Source: Ahaetulla prasina
Taxonomy: Eukaryota; Chordata; Lepidosauria; Squamata; Colubridae
Assembly (NCBI RefSeq): GCF_028640845.1
Contig: NC_080539.1
Location: 103,938,554-104,002,553, forward strand
DNA: 64,000 bases
Direction: 5' to 3'
The translations under genes and the position numbers were made by a program. Of this stretch, positions 12,853-62,300 are shown piece by piece. The notes beneath the pieces are model-generated. The model saw nothing but the letters and a program-made list of their open reading frames with translations, was not told the origin of the DNA and did no database searches. How positions within the stretch are numbered: the first letter of the stretch is position 1; the number at the start of each line of letters is the position of its first letter.

Positions 12853-13324
12853 TATATAATATTAGGGGGACTTTTTAGGTAGAAAACCTTTTGCAAGAAC
12901 TACATCAATAGCAATTTCTCCAATACTTTGGCTAATGTGCACTGGGAGGCTGCATAGAGTCCCCATGGCACTGAATGGCCTTAGGTATGATTGAATGGGA
13001 CCTGGAAATATAAACATGTTTTTTTAAAAACTACAGACCTTATTCTGTATGGAATGATTCTCAATCTTTTTATGAAGCAGCATGATTTGCTAATGAAATG
13101 GCCATTGGAATGGATTGCTGTACTTTAAGTAAGGTTGCCATATGTAATGTGTCAATTTTTTGACCTCTGATAATGCCAATAAAGAATCATGGAAACTACT
13201 GTGCAATAAAAATATATTGTGAGAATGAAAAAGGCTGTTATTGTGATAAATAAATATGAATATGTTTATAGTGGTGCCATCCATTCCAATATACTTTGAA
13301 TACAGCAATGTTGAATGTTTCTCT

Positions 13325-13379
13325 AGAATAGAATAGAATAGAATAGAATAGAATAGAATAGAATAGAATAGAATAGAAT
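13325..13379. repeat. (AGAAT)n microsatellite
   Basis: About 11 uninterrupted pentamers directly joined to the 3' end of the LINE fragment at 13380-13668. Confidence 0.95.
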
Positions 13380-13668
13380 TTTTTTATTGGCCAAGTGTGA
13401 TTGGACACACAAGGAATTTGTCTTGGTGCATATGCTCTCAGTGTACATAAAAGAAAAGATACGTTCATCAAGGTACAACATTTACAACACAATTGATGAT
13501 CAATATATCAATATAAATCATAAGGATTGCCAGCAACAAGTTATAGTCATACAGTCATAAGTGGAAAGAGATTGGTGATGGGAACGATGAGAAGATTAAT
13601 AGTAGTGCAGATTCAGTAAATAGTCTGACAGTGTTGAGGGAATTATTTGTTTAGCAGAGTGATGGCCT
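13380..13668 (-). mobile_element. L3-type LINE 3' end, short 5'-truncated copy
   Basis: Nearly identical to 7180-7475 ('GGCCAAGTGTGATTGGACAC', 'GGTGCATATGCTCTCAGTGT'). It ends at 'GCAGAGTGATGGCCT' where the next element starts. Confidence 0.88.
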
Positions 13669-13672
13669 AGAG

Positions 13673-14259
13673 CAGCGGTTCTCAAACATTTTGGTCCCAG
13701 GACCCTTTATATTCTTAAAAATTATTGAGGCCCCAAAGAGTTTTGGTTTAGGTAGGTTGCATCTACCGGTAGTCCTCAAATTACAACAGTTCATTTAATG
13801 ACCATTCGAAGTTACAATATCACTGAAGAAAGTGACTTATTACTGTTTTTTCACACTTACGACTGTTGTAGCATCCCCTTGGTCATGTGATTTACATTCG
13901 GATGCTTGACAACTGACTCACATTTATGACGGTTTCAGTGTACCTGAGTCATGTGATCACCCTTTGTGACCTTCTGGCAAGCAAAGTCGATGAGGAAACC
14001 AGATTCACTTAACAACCGTGCTACTAATTGAACAGCTGCAGGGAATCACTTAACAAATGTGGCAAGAAAAGTGGTAAAATTTCTCACTTAGGAACATAAA
14101 TCTTGGGCTCAATTGTAGTTGTAGGTCAAGGACTGCCTGTATTAATATTTCCTTTATTACAAATTAAAACGAAGTTATTTAAAAAATATTTGTTTGATTT
14201 TGCAGACCCCTCCCCAGAGACCACTCAGGAGTCCCCAGATCATGCTTTGAGAAAAGCTG
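13673..14259. mobile_element. hAT-Charlie-like element split by a MITE
   Basis: Ends CAGCGGTTCTCAAAC… and …GCTTTGAGAAAAGCTG. 'TTGGTCCCAGGACCCTTTATA' and 'TTGAGGCCCCAAAGAG' are typical of hAT-Charlie ends. The target duplication is not clean (GCCTAGAG versus CCTGAGAA). A second element occupies 13766-14139. Confidence 0.72.
13766..14139. mobile_element. Tc1/mariner-type MITE ('GGTAGTCCTC' family), near full length
   Basis: Ends CCGGTAGTCCTCAAATTAC… and …GGTCAAGGACTGCCTG with TA on both sides (13764-13765, 14140-14141). Nested inside the hAT-Charlie-like element. Confidence 0.82.
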
Positions 14260-14677
14260 CCTGAGAATATCTTAGATATATTTTACATTAGACCCCCTAA
14301 TTCCACAGAGGCTGTTTTCTGCTGCACCCAAAGGGCTGAATTCAGTGCTAGATTATGTGTTTACTGAAACCCTCACACCTGCTCCCAGACAAGAGAAAGG
14401 GCTAGTTATTTTTTAGCAGATGCAGCTCATCTGTTTTCAGTTTTAAAAACTTGTGATTTCCCCAGAGTGTTACTGAACTACAGTTCCTCTGCTTTCTGTG
14501 CCACTGGCCATGTGACTGAGATTGCTAGAAATTACAGTCCAGCATTATCTAGAACATTGTCTCTCAATTTTGGCAACCATAGGACGTATGGACTTCACAC
14601 ATTTTAAAATTATAGTACCAAGATGGAGGAATGCTGATCTAGAAAGATGTATTCTGTGCCTTATCCTAATTCATGTA

Positions 14678-15993
14678 CAGGTAGTCCTTGACTTACAACC
14701 ATTTGTTTATCAATGGTTCAAAGTTACCCTGGCTTTGGAAAAAGTGATTTATTTTATTTTATTTATTTATTTATTTGTCACAACAGTATTTGTTCGTTTG
14801 TTTGTTTGTTTGTTTGTTTATAATTTAATTTCTATACCGCCCTTCTCCCGAAGGACTCAGCCATATTAAAACACAGAATACAAACAACAAATTTAAAACA
14901 GAATTAAAATGAAATATTTAGTAGGCCAAATCAACTAAAACGGTCATAGACCGACATAAAACCCATTTAAAATTTCAGTTTAAAATTTCACTTAGGCCAG
15001 TCCCGCATGATGGAATAATAAGGTCTTAAGTTCACGTTTGAAGGTCCGGAGGTCGGGGAGTTGGCGCAGCCCCGAAGGCAGCTCATTCCAAAGGTCCAGT
15101 GCCGCCACAGAGAAGGCTCTCCCCCTGGGGGCCGCCAACCGACATTGTTTGGTCGACGGCACCCTGAGGAGGCCCACCCTGTGGGAGCGCACAGGTCGCT
15201 GGGAAGCTATCGGTGGCAGAAGGCGGTCTCGTAAATAGCCCGGGTCCTAAGCCATGGAGTGCTTTAAAGGTGGTGACCAGCATCTTGAATTGCACCTGGA
15301 AGGCTCCCGGCAGCCAGTGCAGGCCGCGCAGGATAGGTGTGATATGGGAGCAACGAGGTGCTCCTTCTATCACCCGCGCAGCCGCATTCTGGACTAGCTG
15401 GAGCCTTCTGGTGCTCTTCAAGGGGAGCCCCATGTAGAGAGCATTGCAATAGTCCAGATGGAAAGTGACGAGGGCTTGAGTGACCGTGCGTAAGGAGTCC
15501 CGATCTAGGAAGGGGCGCAACTGGCGAATCAGGCGAACCTGATGAAATGTTCCCCTGGCGATGACCGTTAGATGTTCCTCTAAGGACAGCCGATCGTCCA
15601 GGAGAATGCCCAAGTTGTGCACCCTCCCCCTGGGGGCCAATAATTTACCCCCAATAGTCAGCGATGACTGTTGGGGGTGATGTCATTGCCACCCCACAAT
15701 CATATGATTGTAGTTTGGATGTGGCAGCTGGCTCACATTTATGCCTGGTTGCAGTCAGACGATTCCAATGGGCAACTTGTCCCAACTTTCTGACAAAAAA
15801 ATGTCAATTGAGGAAACTGGATTCGCTTAACAAAATACATGATTTGCTTCATGAGCACATAAGTGATTCGCTCAACAACTGCAGCAAAAATAATAGTAAA
15901 CCTGGGTCCAATCACATGGTGACTCACTTTATGACCGTACCAACTCACGAGAGAAATTCTGGTCCCAATTGTAGTTCTAAGTCGAAAACTACC
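14678..15993. mobile_element. Tc1/mariner-type MITE split by an L2-type LINE
   Basis: Ends CAGGTAGTCCTTGACTTAC… and …TAAGTCGAAAACTACC, both bordered by TA. The 5' part breaks at about 14750 and resumes at about 15660 with 'GATGACTGTTGGGGGTGATG'; the piece between is LINE. Confidence 0.8.
14750..15660 (-). mobile_element. L2-type LINE C-terminal fragment
   Basis: The - strand frames read 'RVHNLGILLDDRLSLEEH', 'LDYCNALYMGLPLKSTRRLQ', 'HITPILRGLHWLP' and 'GRAFSVAALDLWNELPSGLR', the end of an L2-clade ORF2. The 3' terminus carries the hairpin 'CCGCCCTTCTCCCGAAGGACTC' and (TTTG)n/(TTTA)n repeats at 14750-14820. Confidence 0.9.
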
Positions 15994-16096
15994 TATAAAT
16001 TAATGGTTGGCATTTATTATCTTGGGGAGAGGAAAAAAAGAGAGACTGTAATGATGTGGTTAATTAATTTATTTTTCTTTTCTCTCTTCATTTTAG

Positions 16097-53098
<37,002 letters not shown>

Positions 53099-53910
53099 GA
53101 TCTCCTCATGAATTATCAAAGGCGAAGAAAAAGCCTTCTCAAGCCAATGGGATTCCTTCCATGTATGAAGGAGTGTTATATTTTTTTTGTCACTCTCGAA
53201 TTTTCTAAAGATTTCTTGGATGCTTTCTTTCTTTTTTTTTTTTAAGAAAACAAATAGTAAAACCAGCAGAAGAATATATTGGAAATAGATTTGGATTGCC
53301 TTTCTATCACTAGAACTCACTATTAGGGGAGAATTGTGTCTTCTGTTTCAAAAACTGCTTCATGTAGCATAATTGATATTTTCAGCAATTCTTGAAGAAA
53401 AGGGTAACTAGATTAACAATAACAGGCTGATTGGGATAATGAACCTGTTGGTTTTGTCTTGTTTTGAGGATGGGTAGTTTTAAAAGGCACACTGTAAAAT
53501 CAGCAAAAAAAATCTTACATTTTACTGATTCAATACTTGAAAAGTAAACACCTCACTGCTCTACAGGGAGGGGCTTTAGGGGTGTTTTTTTTTTGTTTTG
53601 TTTAAACCAGTTGGTTTAAATATTATTGCAGAGAACTATTAATTATGGGGGCAAAATATAGGCTTCTGTATCAGGTTCTTGTAAATGTAATTCCTAAATG
53701 GACATTCTGTATATTTAGCCATCACTATGCTCTTCTCACATTTTCTTTTACAAATAAAATAACATGACAGGTTTTAAAATGTGAAAAAAAAAAATTTGAA
53801 AGCATTATTTTTTCATAGGTGAAATGGAAAAAAAAAGCCTATTGTATCTTAGATAATGTATTTATTAATTTTGTTGAGTACAAAATAAACAATAAAAAAA
53901 CGTGGCTATA
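53099..53910 (+). other. MAP7D2: MAP7D2 3' untranslated region (end estimated)
   Basis: A/T-rich sequence after the stop codon with no recognised repeat. AATAAA hexamers at 53753, 53884 and 53891 are plausible cleavage signals, so the UTR is about 0.7-0.8 kb. The true end needs transcript data. Confidence 0.5.
53753..53758 (+). terminator. candidate polyadenylation signal AATAAA (MAP7D2)
   Basis: Canonical AATAAA 655 bp past the stop codon. Two more copies at 53884-53889 and 53891-53896 are alternatives. Confidence 0.4.
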
Positions 53911-54802
53911 ATTAACAATGCAAGTTTGGCTTTTCTTAATTTATCTAATTAGCAGACAGTTCAGCAAATAAAACAAAGCTTTCTGGCTTAAGGTCATTCT
54001 CAGAAGTCAATGAGCTTTTTCCAGACTTGGAAAAATGAAGATGCAGCGAATTTACCCATAATGCTCTCCATATCGTATAGGCTGAACAGGAAATGTTACT
54101 GAAGTCCCGTCTAGATGTCTGGAAGCCATTAGAGTTGGATAGGGAGGAAGAGTTTTGGCTGAATCTCAGCAAGAATGGTGCTGGGTTCAGAAGCCCCCTA
54201 ATACTTGGGATATTCCATCTTTCATTCTAAGGCACTAAGACCTGGTCTGTGATATTATAGTGTTGCAGAATGGTGATTACATGAAATAGATAATATTCAG
54301 TTATTTGAGAAGTTCAGGCATTGTCTAATGAGGGAGCTAAGAGTTGGTCTTCCTGCAGTCTAATGGGAGGAACAGATTCAACAATCCTTGAGGAACACAG
54401 CCGATTCCTAGAAGAAATGCTGCATATGACTCAGAGGACCATTTCCATCTCAGGAGGCAGTTCTTATTCTTCTGTGTCCTACAACATTCTTCTCTTCTAA
54501 AATATTGTTTACTTATAACACTTTTATGCTGCTTCCTATAAACAAGATTCTAACAATTTAAAAATCCAATTTAATAAGAGATGAAACACATGTGGGCATT
54601 TCCAGCTATAAATTGACAAGAAGAAAGCATGTTTTGTTTCTTGTGAAAAATGTATTTTGCTGCCACTGTGTGTCCTGCAGCTCAATTTTCAATACTCAAA
54701 GGCCCAAAAACAAAAGCACAAGAAGTTATTGGAGATCACGCTTATGTGGATGCTTTCATTTTTTACTATGTTTGCAGACAACTGCAGAATCACTCAAAAC
54801 TA
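53911..54802. other. Intergenic gap between the convergent genes, left part
   Basis: Frames here have no family signal. 54090-54180 could be an old retroelement piece, but I cannot name it. Confidence 0.3.
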
Positions 54803-54937
54803 CCATGTTTTCCCGAAAATAAGACCCTGTCTTATATTTTCTTGAACCCTGAAATAAGCGCTTGGCCTTACTGCCATGCACTCAAAAGCCCTATTGGGCA
54901 TATTATCAGGGGATGTCTTATTTTGGGGGAAACAGGG
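54803..54937. mobile_element. Short Tc1/mariner-type MITE ('AAAATAAGAC' family)
   Basis: CCATGTTTTCCCGAAAATAAGAC… and …GTCTTATTTTGGGGGAAACAGGG; TA at both borders. Same family as 10218 and 30255. Confidence 0.88.
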
Positions 54938-54939
54938 TA

Positions 54940-55757
54940 GATTAGATGCAAACTTTGGATATGGCTTCCAGACATTTGATTTTAGTAGCACAAAGCAAGC
55001 AATAATCTTCTATGTAAGGGAAACATTCAGATTTTTTTTTCAATAGGATACAATAATCAATTTAATTCAATTTTAAGAGCTGAATTAAAGTAAGAGCTCT
55101 TGAGCATATGCACTTCATATATGTATAGAAACAGCTTCTGAATAGGTTTCTTTGTGCAACTAGGTACAGTATGTCCTCTTTGGTGGATAGCCCCATGTCA
55201 TCCAGGAGATCTTTCAACTTACAGAGCGTTTTAACACAAATATGCACATACATAGAAACCTTTGGATCCAGCAACTGTCATTTACGGAACCACCTGTCTC
55301 CCATTATTTCTGCCTGTTTGACATGTTCTAATATGATGGGAATGGTTAGCTCCCTTCCCTGAAGTCATATCCGTTAATGAGCCAAGGACGTGATTACTCA
55401 GCCATGCCTATATGCAAATATACAGCATCTTAAAGCAGTCACAACACCACAACCATTTTACATAAATACATTTTTCTAAAAATGCCCATTTTAGTAAAAG
55501 CTTCACAAATTTATCTTGGAAACCTGCATACACATAATTGTTTGCTAGCGGAGATTCCCCCCCCCCCATTTCAAAGCTCTTAAAACAATCCAAATTCAGT
55601 TTATTAAAATAAGAATATTGCCAAAGTGTATCCTAGGGCAAGATTATCTGCATCTGCAGAGATCTGCAGATTACAAATCAGCAAGGATGGTGTTAAAATT
55701 GCAGCAACTGTATGACAGAACTATGTTTAGACTGGTCCAACTGTCTTTAGAACTATA
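54940..55757. other. Intergenic gap, right part
   Basis: Unassigned sequence with a poly(C) run at 55559-55567. Probably the distal 3' UTR or flank of the - strand gene. Confidence 0.3.
55600..55605 (-). terminator. candidate polyadenylation signal for the - strand gene
   Basis: TTTATT on the + strand reads AATAAA on the - strand, about 650 bp past the stop. If used, the 3' UTR would contain the SINE at 55758-55975. Weak evidence. Confidence 0.25.
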
Positions 55758-55976
55758 AGAGCCGTGGTGGTGCAATGGTTAGAGTGCAGTACTGCAGGCT
55801 ACTTCAGCTGATCACCGGCTGCCAGCAGTTTGGCAGTTCAGATCTCACCAGGCTCAAGGTTGACTCAGCCTTCCATCCTTCCAAAGTGGGTAAAACAATC
55901 CCGAGATTGTTGGGGGCCAAAATGCTGACTCTGTTAGAGAGGGCTGTAAAGCGGTATATAAGTATTATTGCTATAA
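55758..55976 (+). mobile_element. tRNA-derived SINE (GTGGTTAGA type)
   Basis: 'GAGCCGTGGTGGTGCAATGGTTAGAGTGCAGTACTGCAGG', 'CAGATCTCACCAGGCTCAAGG', 'CTGTAAAGCGGTATATAAGTATTATTGC'. Nearly full length. Confidence 0.9.
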
Positions 55977-56258
55977 GACTGATCCATGAATGCAAAGATA
56001 AGACAACAGTGGCATATTTTTTTATATAATCACAAACCGAATCATTTTCAATGGATTCTGTTTACATGCCTTGTGAGCGGGGAAATGTCCCTTTCATTTC
56101 TACCCAAATAACAGACATCATAATTTATGTATGCAGCTGTTGTGGATTTACCCAAAGCTGCTTTGTTAAACCTGAGATACCAATATCTTAGCTCAGGTGC
56201 CTATTCAGAGGCTAATGATCTCCATTCTGACTAATGATGTGCAGGTTGGAAGTGTCTC

Positions 56259-56380
56259 TCATGCCTCCATATGTCCAACAGCAACACTGAGAAGCTCTTG
56301 CATAATTTCAGTCTGTTGACAAATTTCATCAAGGTGCTTCTTCAGTTCACTGTTACTGAATGCTGCCAAAAAGTCTGGAT
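56259..56380 (-). CDS. Unidentified - strand gene, last coding exon with stop
   Basis: The acceptor is 'cttatatgaag'. The first two bases AT complete an Asp codon with the G of exon D. It encodes 'DPDFLAAFSNSELKKHLDEI' and ends in Met-Glu-Ala-TGA. Its polypyrimidine tract is modest. Confidence 0.72.
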
Positions 56381-59300
56381 CTTCATATAAGACAAAAGGT
56401 ATTCAGATATTAGACTGCAGAACTTTTCATGTGGGAAGGTACAACCGTTTACACTTGTCTATAAATTTATTTCATATTGGATTGATGCTATTGTCTAAGG
56501 ATTTACATTCAATCTATAAAATTCTAGTAACGTCATGAAATATAGGCTAACTTTAAATTATTTATGTTTAAAACTGCTTTGATGTTACGATTTTTCAAGA
56601 TCCTGTTAAGAAATTCATGCATATTCCTGTTTCTTATACATCATATACCATATTTTTTGGAGTATAAAACGCACCTTTCCCCCCCCCAAAAAGGGGGTGA
56701 AAATCTGGGTGTGTCTTATACTCTGAATGTAGCCCCACCCAGCTTCTCAGTTTCAGAGGCTGAATGAAACTTCAGAAAAGAAGCTCCCAAACAGAGCTTC
56801 AGAGGCTTTTTTTCTGAAGTTCTGTTTTGGAGGTTTTCAGAGGCAGAAAAAAAAGCAAAAAAAAGCAAGGCACAGAGCTCACAACCAAGGAACCTGTTGC
56901 TAAAATTCACCTCTGGGAACAGCTGATTGGGGGTATTCTGCAATCCACCTGCAATCAGCTGTTATCTTATTTTCCTCCCCAAAAACTAAGGTGCATCTTA
57001 TCCTCCGAAAAATATGGTATCTGTTCAACAAGTCTCAAGAGAACCTGTTTCCACCTTCCTCAGTCAAAAATATGACAAACTTTCAGGCATTATGTGTCTC
57101 ATGTCCATCAGTCAGCCTTCTACTTTCAGCTGTTCAGCCATAAGGGTTCTACTCCTCTTATAATGATCCAAGCTTCTCTTTGGACCTTGTGTCAAAAATA
57201 ACTCTCTGAAGTTTACCTTCTAGCTGGACCTCTTATACACTGCACTTTTGATGATTCTATTTGGGTTGGTTTCATTCTCTTGAGTCTTTCCCAACCAATA
57301 TCCTATAAGGCAATGGTTCTCAACCTTTATCGTGCTGCGACCCCTTTAATACAATTCCCCACGATGTGGCGACCCCAACCATAAAATTATTTTTGTTTTG
57401 AATTTATCGCGCCTGAAGCCGTATTGGCTAGCGATCTGAACTGCTTGCGATTGCCTTAAGGACAGAGGCATTAAAGCGGAGACTCCTCCCCATTAGGTTT
57501 ATCGCGCCTGAAGCCAGATTAGGCAAGCGATTGGGAGTGATTGCAGCTGGCTTGAGAGGGAGACATCAGAGCAAAGATTTCTCTTTTTTTTAATTCATTG
57601 CGCCTGAAACCGAATTCGGCTAGCGATTTGAAGAGCCTGCAGCTGGCTTGTGGAGTCAACCATTGGAGCGCGATTCTTCGACTCGCAAGTATACTTCCCA
57701 TATTTCCGATGGTCTTAGGCGACCCCTGGCAAATCGTCATTCGACCCCCAACGGGGTCCCGACCTACATGTTGAGAACCGCTGCTATAAAGATACATCTT
57801 GAGTTCTTTACTGCTGCCAGTAAAAAATAGTTGGGACAATTCAGTAAGCTAGAATTGTGAGATCATTGATGCTCCTTTTCTAAAAATAATTTTTAGAAGT
57901 CTAAAATATTTGACAATGAGAATGAACTCCTAGACAAGTCTGATGAAAATATCAGTGAAAAGAGATTAACTTTTGATCAGAACTTTATAAAGCTGGAGTT
58001 TGTTTACTGTACATTACTAGAAGCAGTAAGGACTCAAATCCTAGTAAAATCTAGTATGCCTAGTTATTACTGTATGCTAAACACCGCATAAAACTCCTGG
58101 GATTTAATTTGTACCATTATTTCATTTCTTTTATTTGAAAGATTTATAGGGTTTTTTAAAATCATAGCAGTCCATACCTTTCTGTAATGCACAGAGAGTG
58201 GTTATGCCCAGATGCTGAAAACGAATCTCCCGGTGAATAAGATACTTCATCAGATATTGCTGAACCTGGTTCATGTGTGTTTTTAACAGAGACACTATCT
58301 CCTCTATGCAATGAATATGGAGAACAGAAAAAAAATACAGAACAGAATCCATTAGTTACACTGCACTATTAAATCAAAACAACAACGTCCTTCTGCTTAT
58401 GATGGCTGCTACTGCTTGCTTTTCTGGTTACTAATTTGTTAAGCTAAGCATATTTTAATATTGAAATTTATAAATGTAGTTTACTATAAAGCTGTGCATT
58501 ACAGCAAGCAGAGCTCTGAGCTTCAGCCCTAATTCATTTTACGTTTTATTTTGTGAAATAAAAATACAAGTGCTAAATCTCCTAAAGAGCTTCATCTACT
58601 TTTGAAATTAAAGCATTAAAATGATAATACTGCATAATTGTGTAGTAACTGTCTTCTAGACACAATTAGTGCTTGTATAAAATAAATGCATTATTTTAAG
58701 AGGGGGGGTTACAGAAGCTTCATGCCACAATGATTTTTCAAATTAAATATCACTTCAACTTGCAACAGTAAATCTATTAATATTTGAGCAGTGATAGCAT
58801 ATTTAACAGGATTTGTTTCCTTATGGAAGATTCTATTATGATGGCGCAAAATGTTTAATTGCTGTATTGGAACCCTTTGCTTCACTCTCTCAAACAAATT
58901 TTCATATTTAAATTAGAAGAATAAGGGCTCCAGGCAAGGATGCCAAGTGTGGTCAGGCACAAAATACCTGCCTGATGTCAATTAGATTTACATTATTAGT
59001 ATACCATAGGAAAATAGATGATCATCTAGCTGTAATTCATTCATTTAATAAGTCTTAAGAATCCCATTATGCTCTGAGAATAATATAAATAAAAGGATTT
59101 GCAGTTCAAGGCTCAAGCTGTTGTCCTCTTTTTTTTTTTTTAACCGAACACCTTTCATCACTTGAATTTGAATTTATATTTTCATTAGGCTGAAAATATA
59201 AATATCAGACTCCCTGTTGATACATACCATGCCTTACCAAGTGCTTGATCATAAAGGCAGCTTGGAAGGAAAGCTCAGTTTGTTCCACCTGGTTAGCTAA

Positions 59301-62300
59301 TTTCACCAAATGATTTATCAGTGGTTCATCCATCAATGCTACAATATGCGCCGTGGCTCCTTCTAGTAGTAGAAGGAAAGATTTAATAAGAAATTAAGAG
59401 ACAAATGAACAGACCCCAACAGAACACGAGAGACTGTAGAACTTCTGAAATAAATATATTGAACCACAGGGTCAAATACTTGGTAGGCCTCCCAAATCAC
59501 AATCAGTGGAGAAATTCAAACATCCTGAAGAGAAGGAAACATAGCCTTTACTTATACACATTCAACAAAGGGTACTCTCCATCTCCCTCAGTAACTGGTA
59601 TCGTTGTTCAATTGGTCTTATCAAGAGCTTTTCGGAAACTGTACTTAGAAACAGGAACTTAAGAACATTATTGCATGTCTCACACTCTGGATTGACAAAG
59701 AACAGGTCTTGAACTCCTCTGCAGCATCCATTCATGTACTTGAGAAGGGCTATCACACTTCTCTCAGGCATCTCTTCACAAAAGGGACGACACCCAGTTG
59801 CCTCATAAGACCTACTTTATTGCCCGTTCCAGTTCCAATTTCTGTAGTCTCTCTCTCAAAATGTGGAACTAACCCCAGTAGTCAAGGTGGCATCTGACTA
59901 ATTCAAAATTTGGTAGAATATTTCTTATGAATTGGCAGAGGAATTACTTGATGAAATTTGCCCATGGTGGAATAGTTCATGTCCAAGGATGCTAACTTGA
60001 CTTTAGATAATACTGGTTTGACCAATGGTCGGATCTTACAGATAGTCCTTGTATAATGACCACTCATCCATGACTTTTTGATATTACAGCAGCGCTAAAC
60101 AAGTGGTATTTGTGACTGGTCTCCAAAGTTTCAGCCATCCCCCACACCTTTGTGGTCATTTGATCACAATCTGGACACTTGGCTTGTACTTATGATGGTC
60201 ACATGAACATCCTTTTCAACCTTTCCCAGCAGTTTTTCAAGAGCAAAGTCAATAGGGAAGTCAGCAAGTTGCAAGCCGCTCTGCAATTACACCTTCTTGT
60301 GAGCCACATAGGATTACTTCATAACTGGTGATCTTTGCATGACAGCAATGGGAAGTGCCAGAATTGCCATTGCTAAGTGGTATGGTCATACTATACCATA
60401 TCATACTTGAAGGGCTGCATTGCTTAGTGGTGGGAATTCCAGTCCCAAGGTGTTTTATGATTTCTCCAGAACAGGTAGTCCTTGACTCACAACCACAATT
60501 CAGCCCAAAATTTCTATTAAGTCACACATTTGTTGTGAGTTTTGCTCCATTTTATGACTTTTCTTGCCTCAGTTGTTAAGTGAATCCTTGCAGTTGTTAA
60601 ATTAGTAACCCAGTTGTTCAGTGAATCTGGCTTCTCCATTGACTTTGGTTGTCAGAAGGTCACAAAAGGGGATTACATGACCTTGGGACACAGCAATGGT
60701 CATAAATATCAACCAGTTGCCAAGCATCTGACTTTTGATCACATGATCATGGGGATGCTCATGCTGTAAAGGTCATAACTGTGAAAAACGGTCATAAGTC
60801 ACTTTTTTCAGTGCTTTTGTAACTTTGGTCACTAAATGAACTCTTGTAAGTCAACGACTACCTATCCTTTATACATTCTCTTCAAAGTGTTGCCCACTTA
60901 CACTAAATATATGTATATTTTATAAGTTTGAGTTTAAAAAAGAAGGATTTTTTGTGAGATCAATCACTGAGAAAAGATATTTAAAGGGGTAAAAAAAGAG
61001 TATCCAAGAAAAAATATTATGCTTTTCCTTTTAAAACCAGGAAGCATTTTAGAAATATTTCGTAATCTAAATATTTTATTAGTGATTGAAATCAGAGTTT
61101 GTTGAGATTAGAATTGATGTCTTCTGTATATAGAGATGAAAATTTATTTAAATTACCGGTATGTTTGCTTTATTTATTAATTCCTTCAAGTTATTGCTGA
61201 TTCCTGGCAACTGCCTGGAATAATCCCCACAGATCTCTTGGCAAGATTTCAGAAGTAGCTAGCTGTTGCCTCCTTCCTGGGGCTGAGAGAGAGTGACTGG
61301 GTCAAGGTCACCCAGTTGGCTTTGTGCCTGAGGTGGGGAGTAGATCTCACAGTCTGCCAGTTTTTAGCCTGGTGCCTTAATCACTATACTAAGCTAGTTC
61401 TCCTATTTAAATTAAATTTAAATATGATTCTATTTAATTTAATTTAATTCAATAAAGGTGGTCTTATCTTACATCTTATCTTACATCTACATTCTCTTCA
61501 AAGTGTTGCCCACTTACACTAAATATATGTATATTTTATAAGTTTGAGTTTAAAAAAGAAGGATTTTTTGTGAGATCAATCACTGAGAAAAGATATTTAA
61601 AGGGGTAAAAAAAGAGTATCCAAGAAAAAATATTATGCTTTTCCTTTTAAAACCAGGAAGCATTTTAGAAATATTTCGTAATCTAAATATTTTATTAGTG
61701 ATTGAAATCAGAGTTTGTTGAGATTAGAATTGATGTCTTCTGTATATAGAGATGAAAATTTATTTAAATTACCGGTATGTTTGCTTTATTTATTAATTCC
61801 TTCAAGTTATTGCTGATTCCTGGCAACTGCCTGGAATAATCCCCACAGATCTCTTGGCAAGATTTCAGAAGTAGCTAGCTGTTGCCTCCTTCCTGGGGCT
61901 GAGAGAGAGTGACTGGGTCAAGGTCACCCAGTTGGCTTTGTGCCTGAGGTGGGGAGTAGATCTCACAGTCTGCCAGTTTTTAGCCTGGTGCCTTAATCAC
62001 TATACTAAGCTAGTTCTCCTATTTAAATTAAATTTAAATATGATTCTATTTAATTTAATTTAATTCAATAAAGGTGGTCTTATCTTACATCTTATCTTAT
62101 TTATATTTCTACCCCATTTAATTTTTTAAAAAAATTAGAGCTTAAAACTAATGAAATGGGTACAGATAGACTCCCTAAGCTATGTCTACTGGAACAGATA
62201 AAATTGCAATCACAAACCTTCTGGATTATTAAATTGACGAATTATATAAAGAGCTGTGGCCTCCCTGCCCCCTGTGTAACAGGAGGACAAAAAAAAAAGT

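Noticed and set aside
53945..54172. 75-residue - strand frame between the genes
   Set aside because: No splice sites, no motif, not in phase with the - strand gene; possibly an old retroelement piece.
55062..55274. 70-residue - strand frame as a further exon of the unknown gene
   Set aside because: It lies downstream of the in-phase stop at 56259-56261; at most 3' UTR or flank.
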